13,051 bases of DNA from Thioalkalivibrio sp. (GTDB taxonomy: Bacteria > Pseudomonadota > Gammaproteobacteria > SpSt-1174). The notes below the pieces were generated by a model. The model was not told where the DNA came from and did not search any database. It worked only from the letters and a program-made list of their open reading frames with translations. Each line of letters begins with the position of its first letter. The stretch's first letter is position 1. The stretch covers positions 1 through 13,051 of the forward strand of contig DSBO01000211.1 of assembly GCA_011046015.1 (NCBI GenBank). The letters run 5' to 3'. The position numbers and the translations under genes are program-made. Positions 7,672 through 13,051 of the stretch are shown one piece after another.

Positions 7672-8159
7672 GGTGCATCGCCCACTGACAGCTTCGGGAA
7701 CAGGACTATGCGTTCCACCTCGTGCTCATCTTCCACTTCGATTTCTGCCGCCTTGACGGCATCCATCACCTGGATGATGGTGTCGTACTCGACATCGGGC
7801 TCGATCAACAGGACCGCATCTTCCTTGTCGGCATGGCGCTTCTTCAGGTCGAGCAGATGAGCCGACAGCATGGAGATGTCATGCTCCCCGTCGACCAGTG
7901 CTATGGAAGCCGTCACGGCCCTGCCATTACTGATCTCGAGCTTGTCCTGGCGGACGATTACCTCGATCGTGACCAGCGGCTCATCGGCCTGGGATCCACC
8001 GGCCGCTGCATCCGGCACGTTCAGCTCCTGGATGGTGATCCGGGAGAACACCGCGGTAATGAGCAGGAACGGGATCAGCACCACCATCAGGTTGAGGAAA
8101 GTGGTGACGTCGAGGTCGGCCTGATCGCTGTGCCGTTTGTAATGGCGTCTTCTGGGCAT
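7668..8159 (-). CDS. ExbD/TolR-family protein with Asn in place of the conserved Asp
   Basis: A 163-residue protein with a basic N terminus (RRRHYKRH), one membrane helix (about 18-38) and a periplasmic ExbD-like domain. The helix reads LDVTTFLNLMVVLIPFLL. Aligned to ExbD (INVTPFIDVMLVL), the proton-carrying Asp is replaced by Asn23 (AAC, codon 8093-8091), and a Pro follows at position 30. The protein is otherwise intact, with no frameshift. It starts 11 bases after the ExbB-like gene behind a good GGAG (8165-8168, 5-base spacer) and overlaps the next gene by four bases. It most likely forms a heterodimer with the Asp-bearing ExbD-like protein inside the ExbB-like ring. The substitution implies a structural or regulatory role rather than direct proton transfer. 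Confidence 0.9.
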   Translation of the reverse strand: MPRRRHYKRHSDQADLDVTTFLNLMVVLIPFLLITAVFSRITIQELNVPDAAAGGSQADEPLVTIEVIVRQDKLEISNGRAVTASIALVDGEHDISMLSAHLLDLKKRHADKEDAVLLIEPDVEYDTIIQVMDAVKAAEIEVEDEHEVERIVLFPKLSVGDAP

Positions 8160-8170
8160 GGTCGCTCCAG

Positions 8171-8815
8171 TTACTCAGCGCGCTTGGACTTGCCGGTGAT
8201 CACGTTGAGGGTCTTGACCGAGGCCATCTCCAGGCTGTCGACGATCCCACCGGCCTTGGAGTTGAGGTAGGAATGGACGATCAGCAGCGGGATGGCGGCC
8301 ATCAGACCAAACGCCGTGGTATTCATGGCAATGGAGATACTGGCGGAGAGGAGGTCGGCCTTTTCCGCCGGGTTGGCATTGGCTACCGCGTTGAAGGCCG
8401 CGATCAGACCGATAATGGTTCCGAGCAGCCCCAGCAGGGTGGACAGGTTCGCGTACAGCGCAATGTAGGAAATGCGCTTCTCGAGCTGAGGAATGATTTC
8501 CATCATGCTCTCTTCCATCGCGATCTCGATGTCCTCACGGCGTCGCACGGTTCCCTGGCGCTCCAGGCCGACTTCGAGGAGGCGGCTGACGGTCGAGTCA
8601 TCCTCGGCAGTCATTTCCCGCGCCCGGTCAAAATCACCCTCGACGAGAACCGGATGCAGTTCGCTCCACATCCGCCGGTTGGCGCGCTCGACCAGCGACA
8701 GCTTGATGAACCGCTCGAGACCAATGGCGAAACCAATGGCCCCCACCGTCAGGATCGGATACATCCAGAAGCCGCCTTCGAGAAAGAATCCAATAATCTT
8801 GTCAAAAACACCCAT
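8171..8815 (-). CDS. MotA/TolQ/ExbB-family proton-channel protein (AglR-like)
   Basis: A 214-residue inner-membrane protein, close to the usual TolQ/ExbB length. Three membrane helices are visible at about 15-35, 118-142 and 160-183, with a charged cytoplasmic region between the first two. The family signatures are LLGLLGTIIGLI (127-138) and AMNTTAFGLMAAIP (163-176). These contain Thr133 and Thr166/167 at the channel-facing positions known in TolQ/ExbB. ATG at 8815 is supported by GAGGA at 8823-8827 with a 7-base spacer. Proteins of this family form pentameric rings around ExbD-type dimers and use the proton gradient to move a TonB-like partner. Two ExbD-like genes and a TonB-like gene follow directly. 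The order fits AglR-AglQ/S of the Myxococcus gliding motor better than tolQRA, which has one tolR and is followed by tolA, tolB and pal. Confidence 0.95.
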   Translation of the reverse strand: MGVFDKIIGFFLEGGFWMYPILTVGAIGFAIGLERFIKLSLVERANRRMWSELHPVLVEGDFDRAREMTAEDDSTVSRLLEVGLERQGTVRRREDIEIAMEESMMEIIPQLEKRISYIALYANLSTLLGLLGTIIGLIAAFNAVANANPAEKADLLSASISIAMNTTAFGLMAAIPLLIVHSYLNSKAGGIVDSLEMASVKTLNVITGKSKRAE

Positions 8816-8993
8816 TACCTATTCCTCACCAGGACTTGTTAACTCGACAGGCCTTTAACAGACCCTTCAAACGCCTAAATTCGACACGGCACAAGGCCGC
8901 CCGGGCAGAACCTGCCCGCCATAAAGTTCCAACAGGAAAGACTTCGATCTCTATCGCCGCAGGCGCGCTCGCCCCACCAGAAGCACGCCTCGG
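8816..8993 (-). other. Gap between small secreted protein and ExbB-like gene
   Basis: This 178-base stretch holds no convincing reading frame. It contains an inverted repeat at 8903-8917 (GGGCAG, 3-base loop, CTGCCC) and the ribosome site of the ExbB-like gene near its end. The minus strand includes AT-rich patches (about 8835-8885), such as TTGAAG followed by TTAAAG, but I cannot define a promoter with correct spacing. It may carry an internal promoter or an RNA-processing site that separates the TPR genes from the motor genes. Confidence 0.4.
8823..8827 (-). promoter_or_regulatory. Strong Shine-Dalgarno for the ExbB-like gene
   Basis: GAGGA on the minus strand lies 7 bases before the ATG at 8815. 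It is the strongest ribosome site I see in the window. It fits the need for five channel subunits per two ExbD-type subunits. Confidence 0.6.
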
Positions 8994-9308
8994 TCAGTCC
9001 GCACGCCTGATTTCGTAGTAATCGATCTCGCGCATGAACACGTCCCTGTCGACCGGACGCATGGAATCGTCCAGCAGCCCCGAGGTGAGACCGGTATCAG
9101 ACCCGATCTCCGAGCTCTTCCAGGGGACGATGAACAGCGATTTCGGCGCTTCGTCGTTGCCGATAATCGACATCCCGGATATCACCTTCACCTCATCCTC
9201 GTTTGCATGGACGGGCGCGTGCATACCGATAAGACTCCCCAGCAGAAGGACGGCGCCGATGCGCCAGGTGGTCAGCCCCCAACTCTTCGTTCCAGCCCCA
9301 ATATCCAT
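8994..9308 (-). CDS. Small secreted protein of unknown function in the Glt-like operon
   Basis: A 104-residue protein. Residues 14-30 are hydrophobic after Arg16 (RIGAVLLLGSLIGM) and VHA-NE at about 35/36 is a good signal-peptidase site, leaving a mature protein of about 69 residues. The mature part has SGMSIIGNDE, LFIVPWKSSEIG and a C-terminal FMREIDYYEIRR. I see no Cys, lipobox or further membrane segment, so it is probably periplasmic. I do not recognise a named family. The first 37 bases overlap the end of the upstream TPR lipoprotein gene, which points to translational coupling. By position, between GltE-like and AglR-like genes, it could be the counterpart of the small Myxococcus GltF, but I cannot show homology. 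The start is supported by the signal peptide; GAGGA lies 12 bases upstream, slightly far. Confidence 0.75.
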   Translation of the reverse strand: MDIGAGTKSWGLTTWRIGAVLLLGSLIGMHAPVHANEDEVKVISGMSIIGNDEAPKSLFIVPWKSSEIGSDTGLTSGLLDDSMRPVDRDVFMREIDYYEIRRAD

Positions 9309-9898
9309 AACTTGACGTCTTCCTCGCCCGGGTTATTGTCGATGTAGCTCCGATACTGCTTGAGCGCACATGCGGGATCATCGAGGTACAACTCGCAGAG
9401 GATGCCGAAGTTCTTACGCGCTGGCATGAACTCCGGATACCTTGCGGTCAGCGTTTCGTAGACCTGCCTGGAGTCATCGTACCGGCCCGTCTCTCTATAC
9501 AGCAGCGCGAGCTCGTGCAGGGTGACCGGGTGCCCGGGGTTGATCTGCATGGCCCGGTCCAGGTTGGCCTCCGCCCGGTCGTAATTCCCAGTCATGACAT
9601 AGGCCTTCGCAAGATTAACGAAGGGTGCCGAGTGGTTTTGTGCTCGTGTCGTCACTTTCTCCAACAGGTCGATCGCCTGTGGATACTGACCGGCTTCCAG
9701 CAACTCCAACGCCCGGGCGAAGTCCTGTCGCACGGCCGAATCCACGGGCCGGTTCTCCACCACGTGGATTCCGTCGGAACCCTGGCTGGCACCGCGCACG
9801 CCCGGCGTGGACGCGCACCCCGCCAGGAGAAGCAGTCCCAGTGCGGCGCCCCCCAGGCCGAGTAACCAAGTGGTGCGATCAGAATGCAAAATATCCAT
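9272..9898 (-). CDS. TPR outer-membrane lipoprotein (GltE/AglT-like)
   Basis: A 208-residue protein. The N terminus has a hydrophobic segment (11-27) ending in the lipobox LAGC, so Cys28 should be lipidated. The next residue is Ala, not Asp, which favours outer-membrane sorting by the Lol pathway. About four TPR units span residues 57-192, with pattern residues visible in FVNLAKAYVMTGNYDRAEAN, LHELALLYRETGRYDDS and FGILCELYLDDPACALKQYR. Cys168 and Cys177 in the last unit could form a disulfide. It lies 81 bases downstream of the giant TPR gene and overlaps the next gene by 37 bases. The likely role is an outer-membrane docking partner of the periplasmic TPR protein. PilW-like pilotins share this architecture, but the motor-gene neighbours favour a GltE-type role. 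Confidence 0.88.
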   Translation of the reverse strand: MDILHSDRTTWLLGLGGAALGLLLLAGCASTPGVRGASQGSDGIHVVENRPVDSAVRQDFARALELLEAGQYPQAIDLLEKVTTRAQNHSAPFVNLAKAYVMTGNYDRAEANLDRAMQINPGHPVTLHELALLYRETGRYDDSRQVYETLTARYPEFMPARKNFGILCELYLDDPACALKQYRSYIDNNPGEEDVKLWILGLERRVGG

Positions 9899-9979
9899 GT
9901 CCGTCCGGCCTAGCGCTTGAATCAGAAAATTGGGTAGAACGCGGCGGCCGCTGCGCGCATCGACAGGCAGGCCCGCCCC
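9899..9979 (-). other. Short spacer between the two TPR genes
   Basis: The 81-base gap contains GC-rich sequence with a GCGGCCGC palindrome and a short AT-rich patch (CAATTTTCTGATT on the minus strand). I see no clear terminator or promoter. The ribosome site for the lipoprotein gene is weak (CGGAC shortly before the ATG). Confidence 0.3.
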
Positions 9980-12900
9980 TCAGTCATTCGGCTCGCCCGC
10001 CCGTGCCGCCTCGATCGACGCTTCCTGCACCGGCGAGGCGCCGACATCGGCCGCCCCCGGTGCCTCGTCCGCCAGTACCGGGGTTGCCGCAGCAGGCTCG
10101 GTCGTATCGGCGGCCGGTGCTTCCTCGCCAGCCGGCTCGGCCTCGCGCACGACATAACGGTAGCTGTCGATGCTGTCGAGGAAGGCCAGGCGCGTCTCCT
10201 CGCGGGCGTAGTTGGCCGGGAACAACTCGGCCAGCCGGCCAATACTCTTGTCGATCCAGGAGCTGTAAATTCCCGCGTGCAACAGCTCGATGTTCTTCTC
10301 GTGGACCTCGATGGCCATCTCCTCGAACGGGTAGATCTGCTCTTCGAGGGCCAGCTCGTACTGCTCTAGCTCGAGCTCGCTGAGGTTGGTCGGGCGCTCC
10401 GAATGCATCAGGGCCTGGCTGAAGTGCTGGTAGATTTCGGCCATGTAGTAGGTCGCGGCCGCGGTCACGTCCGCCACCTCGTAGGACACGAGCTTGCCGT
10501 AGGCGTCGATGGCCTCGCGCATCGCATTGCGCTTCCTGAGCATGTTGTCCTTCAGCGGGCTGACCAGCCGGATTTCGACAAAGCGGTCGAACAGGGGCTC
10601 TGTGAGCGACAGCGCCGCCTGGGCCGCCAGGTAACGCGTGCGGTCAGTGCGCTGCGCACCAGCATTCCGGTCGGTCTCGACGATGGTCCGGAGCGTCGCC
10701 TGGTACCTGGTGCTATCGCCCTGGCCCTGATAGACGCGAGCCATCTTGTGGTACACCTCCATCACCTCAGCGATCGGCGCCGGGAAATACTCGACGAACC
10801 GGCGGTAGACGGCGAGTTCCTGGCGGGTCGCACCCACCTCCTCGTAGAGTTCGGCGGCGACGAGCAGGGCGCTACGGCGCACGGCGTCATCGTCGGCTTC
10901 GCGCTCGATGCGCTCGTACTCGCCGGCGGCCTGCTCCAGCTTGCCCGCCGAGCGATAGACATGGGCGATCTGCTTGGTGACTTCCGGCTGCAGCTCGTGG
11001 CTCGGGAAGTTGACGCGGAACGCCGTCAGCACCTGGGCCGAACGGTCCCAGTCCTCGAGCTTGATGAGCACGGCGGCGGCATCGTATTCGGCAGTGGGAC
11101 GGATCGACGAATTCGGGGCGAGCGTGCCGATGCGCAGGAAGTGATCGGCGGCGGCACGATAGTCCTCGACCAGACTGGCCTCTTCACCCTGCTTGTAGAT
11201 CGATGCGGCCAGGTTGTCATACAGGGTGCTGCGCCCTGCGTCGTCGTCCGCGGTGAGGCGGATCACGTTGAGATACCCGGATTCGGCCTCGGCATAGTTC
11301 GCCAGATCGAAGGAGCCATGCCCCACCACCAGCCAGGCGGCACGCTGCAGGTCCCGGTCGGCGCCCGGATAGTCGGCCAGCAGGCGGCGCGCGGTAGCGA
11401 CCGCAAGCTCGTACTGGCTCATCTCGTACAGATCGTCGGCGGCGGCGCCCAGCACCACCGTGACCTCTTCGTGGTCCGGATAGGTATCGGCGAAGCGCAG
11501 CGAGCTGCTGATGATCTTCTGCCTGACGTCGGTCTTCTGCGACTCGGGCACCGCCTGCAGGTGCTCGCGGTAGGCATACACCGCCGCATACCCGGCCTGC
11601 GATGACTGCTCGTGGCGCGGGTAGTTGTACGAGGTGGTCTCGTAGGCCAGGGCCGCACCGCCGAAGTCCCGGTTCTCCAGCATCAGGTCGGCCATCTGGT
11701 AATTCAGGGCCGGCGCCTCGGGCTCATCCTTGAACGAGGACAGGTAAGTGCGATACCACCGCAGGGCCTCGCCGTAGTTTTCGCCCTGGTCGTCCTTGAA
11801 GCGCGGGTCCTGGTACATGGCGTGGTAATGGTTCGCCAGGTCCTTCAGGTTCTCCTTCAGGTAGGCGATCACGTCCGGCCGGTCTTCCCGGTTGTAGTAG
11901 TTCCAGTAAGCGGCATTCAGCGCATAGGTCGTGGAGAACTTCTTCTTCGCCTCGACCACGAGGCTGCCGAAACCACCCTCGCCATAGATCTCGATGACAC
12001 GCATGTTGAAGTGCGGTGCAACCTCGTGGAACGGGTTGAGGTCCACGTAGGTTTCGTAGGCGGAGGCCGCGTCGCTGTAGCGGCGCTTGCTCACGTAGTA
12101 CTCGCCGAGCTGGCTGTACACCTGGTCTTCGTAGCTACGCGAGCCATGGCGCTGGAAGTAGTCGACCACCGACTCCGGGCCGCCCATGTAGGAGAAGGTC
12201 AGACTGACGACGCGATAGGTATCCTCGATACGCTGCCGTTCGCCCTTGTTCTCGGTCTGCTCGAAGTCGTAACCGATCATCACCTTGTAATCGAGCAGGG
12301 CGAAGTACTGGTTGAGCGCCTCCTCGTAGAGGTCCTGCTTGAAATACGCCCAGCCGAGCTTGTACAGCGACAGCTCATAGAAGGGCGAGACCGAGCCGAT
12401 GTCCACCACCGCCTTGTAGGCCTCCTCGGCGTCGAGGAAGCGGTTGCGCGTGAAGTAGTATTCCGCACGGCGGAACTGCACCTCGTCCATGTACCGGGAA
12501 TAGGGGTAGGCCTGCACGAAGGTGTTCATCACCTCCATCGCCGCCTCGATCTGACCCAGCTCCTCATAGGCGCGGGACATCTGGTAGAGCACCTGGTCGT
12601 TGCGCTCGTAGTTCGGGTATTTCTCGAGCAGCTCCTTGTACAGCACGATGGCGCGCTCGGCATTGGGATTGCTCAGGTCGTCACCGCCCTCGGGCATGGG
12701 CACCACGAACTCGCCATCCTGCGCCGAGGGCGTCGCCTCGCCCTGCGCGACGCGCCGTTCGAACTCGGCATCGCTCTCGCCACTGAGCGCAGCGATGCTG
12801 CCCGAGTCGCCGACCCCCTGCGCCGGCCCGGTGCCGGGCGCGGGGTTCGTGCCGGCGCGTGCAGGCTGCTGCAGGCGTCGCTGCGAGACCTCGCCGGTGG

Positions 12901-13051
12901 TCGTGGCCGCCGGTGCCGGGCCACTGGCGACATAACCGTATTCCTTTTCCAGCGACAGGTCGGCGATGCGGCGGATCGCCTCGGGCGTCATCGCCGACTC
13001 CGGGGTCTCATCGAGGAAGCGCTGGTAGCTCGCCATCGCCTTATCCAGACC
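9980..13051 (-). CDS. Giant periplasmic TPR protein (GltD-like), N-terminus beyond window
   Basis: The frame is open from the right edge to a TGA at 9982-9980, giving 1023 visible residues. The codons before the first visible ATG (13036) read GLDKA and continue a TPR helix, so the true start lies outside the window. A TPR-like segment (about 13051-12930) is followed by a Pro/Ala/Gly/Ser-rich, probably disordered linker (about 12925-12680). Many degenerate TPR units then follow (for example AIVLYKELLEKYPNY, LGWAYFKQDLYEEALNQYF, EYYVSKRRYSDAASAYETYV), spaced in the 34-40 residue range to about residue 960. The last 55 or so residues are an acidic Ala/Glu/Pro-rich tail. The signal peptide cannot be seen. 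Such proteins are protein-protein scaffolds. With the lipoprotein and motor genes downstream, a GltD-like periplasmic or outer-membrane-associated role is inferred. Confidence 0.88.
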   Translation of the reverse strand, partial: GLDKAMASYQRFLDETPESAMTPEAIRRIADLSLEKEYGYVASGPAPAATTTGEVSQRRLQQPARAGTNPAPGTGPAQGVGDSGSIAALSGESDAEFERRVAQGEATPSAQDGEFVVPMPEGGDDLSNPNAERAIVLYKELLEKYPNYERNDQVLYQMSRAYEELGQIEAAMEVMNTFVQAYPYSRYMDEVQFRRAEYYFTRNRFLDAEEAYKAVVDIGSVSPFYELSLYKLGWAYFKQDLYEEALNQYFALLDYKVMIGYDFEQTENKGERQRIEDTYRVVSLTFSYMGGPESVVDYFQRHGSRSYEDQVYSQLGEYYVSKRRYSDAASAYETYVDLNPFHEVAPHFNMRVIEIYGEGGFGSLVVEAKKKFSTTYALNAAYWNYYNREDRPDVIAYLKENLKDLANHYHAMYQDPRFKDDQGENYGEALRWYRTYLSSFKDEPEAPALNYQMADLMLENRDFGGAALAYETTSYNYPRHEQSSQAGYAAVYAYREHLQAVPESQKTDVRQKIISSSLRFADTYPDHEEVTVVLGAAADDLYEMSQYELAVATARRLLADYPGADRDLQRAAWLVVGHGSFDLANYAEAESGYLNVIRLTADDDAGRSTLYDNLAASIYKQGEEASLVEDYRAAADHFLRIGTLAPNSSIRPTAEYDAAAVLIKLEDWDRSAQVLTAFRVNFPSHELQPEVTKQIAHVYRSAGKLEQAAGEYERIEREADDDAVRRSALLVAAELYEEVGATRQELAVYRRFVEYFPAPIAEVMEVYHKMARVYQGQGDSTRYQATLRTIVETDRNAGAQRTDRTRYLAAQAALSLTEPLFDRFVEIRLVSPLKDNMLRKRNAMREAIDAYGKLVSYEVADVTAAATYYMAEIYQHFSQALMHSERPTNLSELELEQYELALEEQIYPFEEMAIEVHEKNIELLHAGIYSSWIDKSIGRLAELFPANYAREETRLAFLDSIDSYRYVVREAEPAGEEAPAADTTEPAAATPVLADEAPGAADVGASPVQEASIEAARAGEPND

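Noticed and set aside
7169..7678. 169-codon minus-strand frame overlapping the second ExbD-like gene
   Set aside because: Frame-shifted shadow. The overlapping frame has the ExbD membrane helix and the ATGA junction, while this one is His/Arg/Gly-rich with no helix.
5794..8815. Assignment as tolQ-tolR-tolA
   Set aside because: There are two ExbD/TolR-type genes, the C-terminal domain matches the AgmX/PglI pattern rather than TolA, and no tolB or pal follows.
5794..8815. Assignment as an exbB-exbD-tonB iron-uptake operon
   Set aside because: There is no TonB-dependent receptor or Fur-box-like sequence nearby, the ExbD gene is duplicated, and the neighbours are TPR proteins.
8903..8917. Intrinsic terminator
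   Set aside because: The stem is short and neither strand has a T-run directly after it.
10403..11605. 400-codon plus-strand open frame
   Set aside because: Antisense to the TPR array, whose minus-strand translation is plainly a real repeat protein. The plus product shows no domain.

Overview
The window is GC-rich DNA that looks like a gammaproteobacterium, probably a Chromatiales-type or related free-living lineage. That placement is inferred from codon usage, gene content and the style of the proteins; no rRNA or other taxonomic marker is present. All the genes I can support lie on the minus strand, so transcription runs from high to low coordinates. I found no tRNA, rRNA, CRISPR array, transposase or plus-strand gene.

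Right part (13051 to about 5794), in transcription order: a very large TPR protein whose N terminus lies outside the window (9980-13051); a TPR outer-membrane-type lipoprotein (9272-9898); a small secreted protein of unknown function (8994-9308); a MotA/TolQ/ExbB-family proton-channel protein (8171-8815); two different ExbD/TolR-family proteins (7668-8159 and 7174-7671); and a TonB-like trans-envelope protein with an AgmX/PglI-type C-terminal domain (5794-7164). Several junctions overlap or are only about 10 bases apart, so this reads as one operon, possibly with internal promoters. The set resembles the motor-plus-envelope core of the Myxococcus Agl-Glt gliding machinery (AglR/AglQ/AglS plus GltD, GltE, GltG and perhaps GltF). 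It lacks the surrounding gliding-specific genes, at least here.

Left part (5579 to 1): after a 214-base gap there is one uninterrupted giant reading frame of at least 1859 codons that runs off the left edge. It encodes a secreted protein with a signal peptide, a Cys-rich N-terminal domain and a tandem series of beta-sandwich modules of the DUF11/fimbrial isopeptide D2 type, including an ancient duplication of a multi-domain block.

Working model (inference): the ExbB/ExbD-like complex uses proton flow to drive the TonB-like protein. That protein contacts the periplasmic TPR protein and the outer-membrane TPR lipoprotein, forming a force-transmitting or trafficking machine across the envelope. 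The giant modular surface protein encoded directly downstream is a candidate cargo, substrate or adhesin for it. The most striking local detail is that one ExbD-like subunit has the family's proton-carrying Asp (Asp28), while its partner has Asn at the aligned position (Asn23). This suggests an asymmetric, single-carboxylate motor.
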